A stretch of DNA of 13,859 nt, from assembly GCA_031365375.1 (NCBI GenBank), contig JANLXZ010000429.1, positions 1-13,859 of the forward strand. Direction: 5' to 3'. The translations under genes and the position numbers were made by a program. Shown here piece after piece: positions 1-6,165 of this stretch. The first letter of the stretch is position 1; the number at the start of each line of letters is the position of its first letter. This DNA comes from JAKFWF01 sp031365375. Its GTDB lineage: Bacteria; Pseudomonadota; Alphaproteobacteria; Rhizobiales; Hyphomicrobiaceae. The notes below the pieces were generated by a model. It searched no databases. It was not told the origin of the DNA and was given only the letters and a program-made list of their open reading frames with translations.

Positions 1-36
1 TTCGTGAACAGCTGTTCTGCTGAGATTTGTCGTGGG

Positions 37-54
37 TCCCGGCCTTCGCCGGGA
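37..54. repeat. REP-like palindrome
   Basis: A perfect 7-base inverted repeat, TCCCGGC (37-43) and GCCGGGA (48-54), encloses a CTTC loop and is followed by TGACG. Palindromes with this core, often flanked by CGTCAT/ATGACG, are abundant between genes of Hyphomicrobiales. Here the left flank is CGTGGG, so only the core is symmetrical. It lies about 45 bases past the stop of the minus-strand gene ending at 97, where such elements usually sit and can protect transcript ends. No T-run follows on either strand, so it is not an obvious intrinsic terminator. Confidence 0.6.
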
Positions 55-96
55 TGACGGATGTGAGTGTGAGAGGACGCGTCGTAGTGTGAAGGC

Positions 97-282
97 CTAC
101 CCACCGAGCTTGGAGAGTAACCGCGCGAGTTTCGCGTTGCCGCGCGCGGGTGGTTGCCATTCGACCTGGATCACGGCGGCGCCGCTTTGGGCGAGGTCCG
201 TCGCGAACCGTTCGAGCCCGACGTTGATCACGACAGGCGAACCGGCGAGCAATGATTTTGGATTGGTTTTGCTGTCGCTCAT
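97..282 (-). CDS. small FdrA-domain-like protein (61 aa)
   Basis: This short protein looks like a free-standing copy of the conserved C-terminal segment of the FdrA family. Residues 16-23 (SPVVINVG) and 35-46 (AAVIQVEWQPPA), followed by a leucine-rich end, match the remembered family pattern of a beta-strand with VNxG, then 'VxVDWRPPAGG' and 'LLxxL'. FdrA (AllF) is, as far as known, a subunit of the oxamate carbamoyltransferase of anaerobic allantoin breakdown. The start codon overlaps the stop of the upstream aminotransferase (ATGA at 279-282), and GAGGGG (288-293) lies 5 bases before it, so the two are almost certainly co-transcribed and translationally coupled. Expression is therefore likely real despite the length. 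The family assignment comes from memory of the motif and is moderate. Whether it acts alone or with subunits encoded beyond the left edge is unknown. Confidence 0.65.
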   Translation of the reverse strand: MSDSKTNPKSLLAGSPVVINVGLERFATDLAQSGAAVIQVEWQPPARGNAKLARLLSKLGG

Positions 283-1556
283 GAGTTCCCCTCGTTATAG
301 ACGGCGTACGCGGCATCGACCCCGCGACCGGCGGAAGCCGGGAACCCGTTGCGGCGCAACACTGCCTCGAGCGACGTCAGGCAGCGGAGGATATTTTGCT
401 TTGAGCAAACATAGCCCATGGTGCCGATGCGCCAGATTTTGCCGTGCAGAGGCCCGAATGAAGTGCCGATCTCGATGCCAAAATCGTTCAGCATCTCGGC
501 CCGGACCTTCTCGCTGTTGACGACTTGGCTCGGGATCTTGATCCCGGTAACGTTGGACATCCGGTTGGCAGCATCGCCGAATAACGTCAGGTCCATTGCT
601 TCCAACCCCGCTCGCAGCGCGCGCGATGCCAGCCGATGTCGAACGATGCCGGCTTCGAGGCCTTCCTCCAGAACCACCGCGGCGCACTCCCGAGCCGCGT
701 AAACCATGCTCGCAGCCTCGGTGTGGTGGTTGAGGCGCTTGGGTGACCAATAGTCCATCAGCATCGCGAGATCGAAGTAGTTGGACTGGATGATCGGGCC
801 GTTGCCCTCGACGACGCCTGGTGCCCTGATCCCCTGTTCGACATGCTTTCGGTGCTTGAGGATATCGACGACGCGCTCGTTGAACGTAATTGGTGAAATG
901 CCCGGCGGCCCGGATAGGCATTTTTGTAGTCCAGCCGATGCCGCATCGATTTGCCAGTCATCGGTCTCGAACGGATTGCCGGCGAGCGAGGCCGTGCAGT
1001 CGACATAGAGAAGCGCGTCGTAGCGGCGGCAAATAGCGCCGATCTCCTCCAGAGGTTGGAGCATCGTCGCCGAAGTGTCGCCCTGGCAGATCGCGACAAC
1101 CTTGGGGCGATGCTTCTTGATGAGGGCTTCGATGCGGTCGGGCGGGAAGACCGTACCCCACTCGATCTCCTCGGATACGACCTCGGCGCCGACGCGACGC
1201 GCGATCTCGACTTTCAAATGCCCGAAGCGGCCGAAGATCGGCACCAGCACCTTCTCGCCTGGTGCCACGATCGAGGCAAGACAAGCCTCGATGCCGGCTC
1301 GCGCGGTGCCGTCGATCATAAAGGTCTGCTCGTTGCGGGTGCGAAACACCCCACGATAAAGCGCCATCGTCTGGTTCATGATGCGCGTGAACTCGGGATC
1401 GAATTGCCCTTGGATCCGCACCGACATTGCCCGCAAAACGCGTGGATAAAGATCGACCGGCCCTGGCCCCATCAGCAGGCGCGGCGATGGGTCGAGCTGG
1501 CGGAACAGTTCCGGCGTCCGCGGCGGTGCAACGAATTTAGCGTCGTATGCGCTCAT
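279..1556 (-). CDS. pucG: class V aminotransferase, (S)-ureidoglycine--glyoxylate type
   Basis: This is a PLP-dependent fold-type I enzyme of 425 aa, close to the usual family length. Visible motifs are LLMGPGPV near the start (27-34), QFDPEFT (51-57), the PLP-phosphate region IDGTARAG (81-88), GDTSATM (159-165), the cofactor Asp in YVDCTAS (D186) and the Schiff-base lysine in SAGLQKCLSGP (K212). The combination of QFDPEFT, DGTARAGIE and GLQKCLSGPPG is what I recall from PucG/HpxJ proteins, which transfer the amino group of (S)-ureidoglycine to glyoxylate, giving oxalurate and glycine. Alanine/serine--glyoxylate aminotransferases are the main alternative, since substrate cannot be fixed by eye. 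The start at 1556 has AAGGA (1568-1572) 11 bases upstream. The downstream FdrA-like gene overlaps by 4 bases, and FdrA-type enzymes act on oxalurate-derived carbamoyl groups, which favours the ureide assignment. Likely cytoplasmic. Confidence 0.8.
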   Translation of the reverse strand: MSAYDAKFVAPPRTPELFRQLDPSPRLLMGPGPVDLYPRVLRAMSVRIQGQFDPEFTRIMNQTMALYRGVFRTRNEQTFMIDGTARAGIEACLASIVAPGEKVLVPIFGRFGHLKVEIARRVGAEVVSEEIEWGTVFPPDRIEALIKKHRPKVVAICQGDTSATMLQPLEEIGAICRRYDALLYVDCTASLAGNPFETDDWQIDAASAGLQKCLSGPPGISPITFNERVVDILKHRKHVEQGIRAPGVVEGNGPIIQSNYFDLAMLMDYWSPKRLNHHTEAASMVYAARECAAVVLEEGLEAGIVRHRLASRALRAGLEAMDLTLFGDAANRMSNVTGIKIPSQVVNSEKVRAEMLNDFGIEIGTSFGPLHGKIWRIGTMGYVCSKQNILRCLTSLEAVLRRNGFPASAGRGVDAAYAVYNEGNS

Positions 1557-1739
1557 GGGGTGGCATATCCTTCGGCGGCGAGGTCACCTCTCAGCGACTG
1601 GTATGCCCCAGGCACGCCAGGGGCTGCAACAGCAGATCCGCCATCGTCTCGCCGCAGCGTCGCCGCATTTCGCGCACACGGTCGTCACGAATGCGAATCA
1701 CCGGCGTTGCGAATGCGCCGATCAGGTGTGGGCGGGACG

Positions 1740-3005
1740 ATGTTCGGACGGGGCCGAAAAAGCGATGGATTCGAGTGGCACAAGCACGTGCGCACGACGA
1801 TCAAGCTGCGTCGCGAGGACCGCCGCGCCCGCTTTAATGACGTTAAGGAAGTTGCATCGGACGGGCTGAAGTACGCCGGCCGGGCTGGAGTGAGTGCCAG
1901 TAACAGTGGAGTAATCGTGATTTGGAATGGGCTGATCAGCACCATTCAAATAATCATCAAAATTGCATTCGCAGGGAGCAATGCCATGGCACGAACGATG
2001 GAGCACGCGATCGCGCCGGCTAGTCGCAGCCTTCTCGGCAAAGCCGATCCCTGGTTGAATCGCGTAGCGCGCAGTCCACTGATGCCGCTGATGGGGGTAG
2101 CCGCTCTCATTGCCTTCCACGCAGCGTTTGTCCGCTCGCGATCCGGTGGCGCGCGTGGCGAAGTCATTTTGATCGCCGTCGTTGGCACACTCGCTCTGAT
2201 CACAGCCTTGGCGCCACTATTGACCGGGCACATACGCTGGGCGGCCCCGGCTGCCGTGCGGCTCAAGGCGAGCCAAGTTCGCGTTGTTATTCTGGCGGGT
2301 CTTGCGGTGGCAGTGGCCGGCGCTGCGTACTTCGCCGTCGGCAAACCGGCCGTCGGGTTGCCCAACTTCGCGAGCTTCAACCCGTTCATGTCGAAACCAG
2401 TGGAGGGCCGTGCAACTGTGCTTTCCGGCGACCTTATCCGCGTCTCTGGCACCACCGTTCGATTGGCTGGCGTCGAGGCGCCGGAGTTGGGTCAGAAATG
2501 CATGGGTGCGAATAAGAAGACTTGGGGCTGTGGCGAGGCGGCGCGCAGTGCGGTTGAGCGCATCGTGAAGGCGAAGTCCGTGCGCTGCGATTTGTCGGGC
2601 ACCGATGAGGGTGGGCATTCGCTTGGCACCTGCCTGACTGTCAACACCGGCACGTCGCAAAATATTGCCGAAGAGCTGGTGCGAGCCGGCGCCGTGTTTG
2701 CCGGTGGCGGTCTATTCTCGAGTCTGACGAGCATCGAAGGCGAGGCGAAGGCGAAGAAGCTCGGGCTCTGGAAAGGTGAGGCTGAACGGCCATCGGCATA
2801 TCGCGCGAGTGCCTGGGACGTGGCTGCTAAATCGGCGCCGGAGAATTGCCCGATCAAGGGGGCGGTGTCGGGGGATGCCAAGTCCTATGTGCTGCCTTGG
2901 CAGCCCGACTACGGCAGCACCAAAGTGCGCGCGAGTAAGGGCGAGCGCTGGTTCTGTTCGGAAGCAGAGGCACAGGCTGCGGGCTGGAAGGCTGCTGCTC
3001 GTTAA
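1740..3005 (+). CDS. membrane-anchored thermonuclease-family protein with C-terminal sunset-like domain
   Basis: The 421-aa protein starts with a basic region (1-35), then has hydrophobic stretches near 57-78, 114-131, 141-162 and 181-201. A staphylococcal-nuclease-like domain (about 222-347) follows, then a Cys-containing tail (370-418: CPIKG, LPWQPDY, GERWFCSEAEA, AGW) resembling the 'sunset' domain found on many bacterial thermonucleases. In the nuclease fold, VRLAGVEAPE supplies counterparts of catalytic Arg35 (R241) and Glu43 (E249), but the third catalytic arginine of the usual YGR motif appears to be H293 in DEGGHSLG, and the DGDT motif reads SGDL. Activity may be altered or lost. Start choice: ATG 1740 has only a G-rich stretch before it. 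ATG 1986 in the same frame has AGGGAG (1973-1978) 7 bases upstream and would remove residues 1-82. I prefer 1740 because the extra segment looks like protein and the family often carries such a basic start. An open frame upstream to 951 is a shadow of the aminotransferase. Confidence 0.8.
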   Translation: MFGRGRKSDGFEWHKHVRTTIKLRREDRRARFNDVKEVASDGLKYAGRAGVSASNSGVIVIWNGLISTIQIIIKIAFAGSNAMARTMEHAIAPASRSLLGKADPWLNRVARSPLMPLMGVAALIAFHAAFVRSRSGGARGEVILIAVVGTLALITALAPLLTGHIRWAAPAAVRLKASQVRVVILAGLAVAVAGAAYFAVGKPAVGLPNFASFNPFMSKPVEGRATVLSGDLIRVSGTTVRLAGVEAPELGQKCMGANKKTWGCGEAARSAVERIVKAKSVRCDLSGTDEGGHSLGTCLTVNTGTSQNIAEELVRAGAVFAGGGLFSSLTSIEGEAKAKKLGLWKGEAERPSAYRASAWDVAAKSAPENCPIKGAVSGDAKSYVLPWQPDYGSTKVRASKGERWFCSEAEAQAAGWKAAAR

Positions 3006-3061
3006 TCAAGCAGTGCTGCGATGCAAGGCGGCAGCTTGACGGGCCGAGCGCCATGTCGTCT

Positions 3062-3101
3062 CGTCTCCTCAAAAATTGCTACAGCCAATTTGGAGGAGAC
3101 G
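3062..3101 (+). promoter_or_regulatory. hairpin sequestering the ribosome binding site of the aldehyde dehydrogenase
   Basis: CGTCTCCTC (3062-3070) pairs perfectly with GAGGAGACG (3093-3101). After a small internal loop (AA against G), AAATTG (3073-3078) pairs with CAATTT (3086-3091), leaving a 7-base loop. The ribosome binding site GGAGGAG (3092-3098) lies almost wholly in the 3' arm, 8 bases before the ATG at 3107. In RNA this would hide the site, and as DNA the same symmetry could be an operator. No T-run follows, so it is not a terminator. The pairing is seen in the sequence, and its regulatory role is inferred. Confidence 0.55.
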
Positions 3102-3106
3102 CCTCG

Positions 3107-4624
3107 ATGCAAGATCAGCCGACTAAACTGAAAGCCTTCCAAACCTTCATCGACGGGAAGTGGTGTAGCGCTGCGTCCGGCAAAACATTCCAGACCTATG
3201 ATCCTTACTCGGGCGAGGCCTGGGCCGAAGTCCCAGAATGCGATGCCGCCGATGTCGATCGCGCCTGCAATGCCGCCGCCAAAGCGTTCGAGACAGGAGC
3301 TTGGCCAGCGATGACTGCAACCGCGCGTGGCCGGTTGCTGCGCAAAATTGCGGGGCTAATCGAGCAGCACGGTGATTATTTGGCCCAAGTCGAAGTGCGC
3401 GATAACGGCAAACTGATCTCGGAGATGCAGGCGCAGCTGCGCTACATGCCCGAATGGTATTATTATTATGCGGGCCTTGCCGACAAAGTGCAGGGCGCGG
3501 TCGTGCCCGTCGATAAGCCGGATCACTTCGCTTACATCTTGAAAGAGCCGGTCGGCGTTTGCGCGATGATCATCCCGTGGAATTCGCCGCTGCTGCTGGT
3601 CGCCTGGAAACTTGCGCCCGCACTGGCGGCCGGTTGCACGGCAGTAATCAAGCCCTCGGAATACACATCGGCATCGTTGCTTGAGTTCATGCGGCTGGTG
3701 ATCGAGCCCGCAGGCCTTCCAGCTGGTGTCGTCAATGTGGTGACAGGGTACGGGGCAGCGGCCGGTGAGCCACTCGTCACCCACCCCAAGGTCGCCAAGG
3801 TGGCATTCACCGGCGGATCGGTAACGGGTGCCCGCGTCGCCGCTCTCGCCGGACAATCCTTCAAGAAGGTGTCGCTTGAGCTCGGCGGCAAATCTCCTAA
3901 CATCGTATTTGACGATTGCATCATTGATGACGCGGTGAATGGCGCAATCTCCGGCATCTTTGCCGCGACTGGGCAAACTTGCGTTGCGGGCTCACGCCTG
4001 CTCGTTCAGGAGAGCATTCACGACAAGTTTGTGGAGAAACTTCTAGCGGTTGCCAAAACCGCAAAGCTAGGCGATCCACAGAGTTTCGACACGCAGGTCG
4101 GCCCGGTGACGACGCCGCCGCAATATCAGAAGATCCTTGGCTACATCGACATCGCCAAGGGGGAAGGCGCGAATTGCGTGATGGGTGGAGGCCCGGCTAG
4201 TGCTGCCGAAGGCGGGGGCAAGTATTTCGTCAAGCCGACTATATTCACTGGCGTCGACAACAAGATGCGCATTGCCCAGGAAGAGGTTTTCGGACCTGTA
4301 CTATCGGTGATCAAATTCAAGGACGAGGCTCACGCAATCGAGATCGCCAACGACGTAATTTATGGATTGGGTTCTGGCGTCTGGACGCAGTCGATCAATC
4401 GCGGATTGACGATGGCAAAGAAGATCCGGGCAGGTACGGTTTGGGTCAACACCTATCGGGCGGTGAGCTTCACGATGCCGTTTGGCGGATACAAGTCGTC
4501 GGGGCTTGGCCGCGAAAACGGCCAGGATGCGATCAACGAGTATCTGCACACCAAGAGCGTGTGGGTGAACACATCGACCGGCGGCGGCGGCAATCCGTTC
4601 GTGATGAAGACGTCGGCATCATAG
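3107..4624 (+). CDS. NAD(P)-dependent aldehyde dehydrogenase
   Basis: A complete 505-aa member of the aldehyde dehydrogenase superfamily, oxidising an aldehyde to a carboxylate. The key residues sit at a constant offset of 10 from the standard numbering: oxyanion Asn159 in PWNSP, cofactor Lys182 in IKPSE, FTGGSVTG (234-241), general base Glu258 in LELGGKSPN, nucleophile Cys292 in GQTCVAGSR, and EEVFGPV (392-398). The enzyme is cytoplasmic and lacks a signal peptide. The start is placed at 3107 because GGAGGAG lies just upstream. An in-frame ATG at 3053 would add 18 residues but has no convincing ribosome binding site. The substrate cannot be told from sequence, and neighbours give no pathway, since it stands alone between a nuclease-like gene and a convergent protease gene. 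The hairpin over its ribosome binding site suggests translational control. Confidence 0.93.
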   Translation: MQDQPTKLKAFQTFIDGKWCSAASGKTFQTYDPYSGEAWAEVPECDAADVDRACNAAAKAFETGAWPAMTATARGRLLRKIAGLIEQHGDYLAQVEVRDNGKLISEMQAQLRYMPEWYYYYAGLADKVQGAVVPVDKPDHFAYILKEPVGVCAMIIPWNSPLLLVAWKLAPALAAGCTAVIKPSEYTSASLLEFMRLVIEPAGLPAGVVNVVTGYGAAAGEPLVTHPKVAKVAFTGGSVTGARVAALAGQSFKKVSLELGGKSPNIVFDDCIIDDAVNGAISGIFAATGQTCVAGSRLLVQESIHDKFVEKLLAVAKTAKLGDPQSFDTQVGPVTTPPQYQKILGYIDIAKGEGANCVMGGGPASAAEGGGKYFVKPTIFTGVDNKMRIAQEEVFGPVLSVIKFKDEAHAIEIANDVIYGLGSGVWTQSINRGLTMAKKIRAGTVWVNTYRAVSFTMPFGGYKSSGLGRENGQDAINEYLHTKSVWVNTSTGGGGNPFVMKTSAS

Positions 4625-4625
4625 T

Positions 4626-4673
4626 GCGCTTGGCGACACGCGTTCCGAGCGCGGGCCGCCAAGCGCGGAACGC
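4626..4673. repeat. two interlocked inverted repeats
   Basis: Repeat A is GCGCTTGGCG (4626-4635) with CGCCAAGCGC (4657-4666), a perfect 10-base pairing. Repeat B is GCGTTCCG (4640-4647) with CGGAACGC (4666-4673), a perfect 8-base pairing. The order A-B-A'-B' means the two hairpins either exclude each other or form a pseudoknot-like fold. The element begins two bases after the aldehyde dehydrogenase stop codon and has no T-run. Function is unknown. It could be a transcript-end structure, a regulatory switch, or the remains of a palindromic repeat. Confidence 0.6.
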
Positions 4674-4719
4674 CGTTGCAGGCGGCCGGCTCCGCGGCAG
4701 CGGAGTCGCCTGTGACCAC

Positions 4720-4758
4720 CAAAAAAGAAATGCCCGCAGCCGGGGGAGGGCTGCGGGC
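4720..4758 (-). terminator. intrinsic terminator, minus strand
   Basis: GCCCGCAGCC (4732-4741) pairs perfectly with GGCTGCGGGC (4749-4758) around a 7-base loop. Read on the minus strand, the hairpin is followed by ATTTCTTTTTT (complement of 4721-4731). This is a classical intrinsic terminator for transcription arriving from the protease gene, whose stop lies about 220 bases upstream in that direction. On the plus strand no T-run follows, so it is not an intrinsic terminator for the aldehyde dehydrogenase. Confidence 0.75.
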
Positions 4759-4980
4759 GGGAGATAGCGCTACGAGGGGGGATCTCGGGGACAGCGCTAC
4801 TCGTTAGAACCGTACACTGTATTACTCACGATTACAAGCATATTTGAACAAGAGATAATTAAGTTCCAGCCAAAGCTTTCACAGTGAGTAAACGCACAGT
4901 TCAGTAGTAAAATGATAAAAGCGCGGTTTTGTTCCGGAAAACAACTAATTCCAGTCTTTAGATAAACGGCAACATGAATA

Positions 4981-6018
4981 TTAGTTAATGGCACCCCGCT
5001 CCTCTGGTAATAGCGTGACGTCAAAACGCGTATTGCCCCGCAGCACCGCTGCAGTGATTTGCCGGCCAATTGCCGCGTGGTCGAGCAGCCTAAAGATGTC
5101 GTCAACGCCCGTTATAAGCGAACGGTCCAAAGCCAGCAGAATGTCGTTCGTTCTGACACCGCTGACGTCCGCCGGACTGCCGGGTTGAACCTCCCGTATT
5201 CGAACAGCGCTCGATTGCGAAACGCCGGCGATGGCGGCAAGGCGGCGCGCCAGCGGTACTTGCTCGGCAATTATCCCGATGCGGGCGCGGCGAACTCTCC
5301 CGTGCTGCAAAATTTGGGTGAGAACGTGAAGCGCGGTATTGGAGGCAACCGAAAAGCAAATGCCCTGCGCACCCGTGATCATGGCGGTATTGATGCCGAT
5401 CACCTGACCGGATGAGCTGACGAGTGGCCCGCCAGAATTGCCCGGATTGAGGGCGGCGTCGGTCTGGATCACGTCGCCGATGAGGCGGCCGTTCTGTGCG
5501 CGCAAAGACCGCCCGACGGCGCTTACTATTCCCGCCGTCACCGTCGATTGGAAGCCCAGCGGATTGCCGATCGCGATCGATATCTGGCCCGGCCGCACCA
5601 ATTTGGAGTTCGCCAGGATTGCTGAGGGTAAAGTTTCCGTCGTCTCTCCGCGTAACACCGCGAGATCGCTGTCGGCGTCGCGGCCAAGCACCCGCGCTTT
5701 GAATGAGCGCCCATCAGCGAGACCAAGTTCGATCGCGTTCGCGCCTTCGATTACATGATTGTTGGTGAGCACAAGCCCGTCGGGAGAAATTATAACACCG
5801 CTTCCCGATGCTTGCGCCATGCGGCCTTGACGCTCACCGCGCACCTGCACGTGAACCACGGAGGGTGAAACGGCTTCGACCACGCCGACGACCGCCGCTG
5901 AATAGGCATCGAGCAGACCGCCATCACCGCTCGAGGCGACTACCTTGTCTGCACCAACCTTTCGCGCTTCGTCGATCGTATCCGTGGAGCCATGAAGCCA
6001 TTGAGGCAGGAGCTGCAT
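4981..6018 (-). CDS. HtrA/DegP-type trypsin-like serine protease with one PDZ domain
   Basis: A 345-aa protein with a chymotrypsin-fold protease domain (about 38-235) and one PDZ domain (about 243-338), the layout of short HtrA/DegS-type proteases. The catalytic triad is intact: His88 in LTNNHVI, Asp118 in DSDLAVL and Ser195 in NPGNSGGPL. HtrA proteases usually act in the periplasm on misfolded proteins. Here the first 40 residues are polar and acidic, with no signal peptide or membrane anchor visible, so either it works in the cytoplasm or it is exported another way. The start at 6018 is chosen because GGGAGGA (6026-6032) lies 7 bases upstream. The frame is open to 6153, but that stretch lies in the divergent promoter region and looks non-coding. 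Transcription probably ends at the terminator at 4720-4758. Confidence 0.9.
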   Translation of the reverse strand: MQLLPQWLHGSTDTIDEARKVGADKVVASSGDGGLLDAYSAAVVGVVEAVSPSVVHVQVRGERQGRMAQASGSGVIISPDGLVLTNNHVIEGANAIELGLADGRSFKARVLGRDADSDLAVLRGETTETLPSAILANSKLVRPGQISIAIGNPLGFQSTVTAGIVSAVGRSLRAQNGRLIGDVIQTDAALNPGNSGGPLVSSSGQVIGINTAMITGAQGICFSVASNTALHVLTQILQHGRVRRARIGIIAEQVPLARRLAAIAGVSQSSAVRIREVQPGSPADVSGVRTNDILLALDRSLITGVDDIFRLLDHAAIGRQITAAVLRGNTRFDVTLLPEERGAIN

Positions 6019-6055
6019 GCCGTTGTCCTCCCGTGCGAATGTATGTTCACGATAG

Positions 6056-6109
6056 AAACGGAAAATGGTATCGGCGGTCCTTATTGTCGAGGATGGACCG
6101 TTTCCGTTT
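6056..6109. promoter_or_regulatory. nested inverted repeat in the divergent promoter region
   Basis: The 147-base gap between the protease and the hydrolase must hold both promoters. AAACGGAAA (6056-6064) is perfectly inverted as TTTCCGTTT (6101-6109), and inside it CGGTCC (6075-6080) is inverted as GGACCG (6095-6100). The right arms are contiguous, while the left arms are separated by 10 bases. The arrangement could bind a dimeric regulator of both genes or fold in the 5' leader of either transcript. No clear -35/-10 pair could be assigned with confidence. Confidence 0.4.
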
Positions 6110-6165
6110 GTCCTTTGCAATCTGACGATCACATTCCTGTTTCCAATCCTCAACGCGAGTATAAG

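Larger units (their letters stand above)
4625..4980. other. intergenic region with clustered inverted repeats and an AT-rich segment
   Basis: This gap of about 350 bases between two convergent genes holds no convincing gene. Directly after the aldehyde dehydrogenase stop come two interlocked inverted repeats (4626-4673), then a third hairpin, CTCCGC/GCGGAG (4690-4705) with outer GGCG/CGCC, then the minus-strand terminator at 4720-4758. AGCGCTAC occurs twice (4766-4773 and 4793-4800). From about 4800 to 4980 the sequence is clearly AT-richer than the rest of the window. It would be the 3' untranslated end of the protease transcript or house a small RNA. A minus-strand open frame there is the readthrough of a shadow frame of the protease and looks random. 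Confidence 0.6.

Noticed and set aside
295..921. Second minus-strand frame of about 208 aa inside the aminotransferase
   Set aside because: Arg/Gly/Pro-rich composition with no motif; an out-of-frame reading of a GC-rich gene.
951..1739. Long plus-strand frame continuous with the nuclease gene
   Set aside because: It is antisense to the well-supported aminotransferase and its translation looks like a shadow; the real gene starts at 1740 (or 1986).
3036..3064. TTGACG at 3036-3041 as the -35 box of the aldehyde dehydrogenase promoter
   Set aside because: No acceptable -10 sequence lies 16-18 bases downstream, so a promoter could not be supported.
3356..3976. 206-aa minus-strand frame opposite the aldehyde dehydrogenase
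   Set aside because: Antisense shadow of a gene with complete catalytic motifs; composition rich in His, Arg and Asp with no recognisable domain.
4797..5105. 102-aa minus-strand frame at the end of the protease gene
   Set aside because: The first third is out of frame with the protease and the rest reads through AT-rich non-coding sequence; no motif or ribosome binding site seen.
6019..6153. N-terminal extension of the protease to 6153
   Set aside because: It crosses the divergent promoter region and its inverted repeats; the start at 6018 has a strong ribosome binding site.
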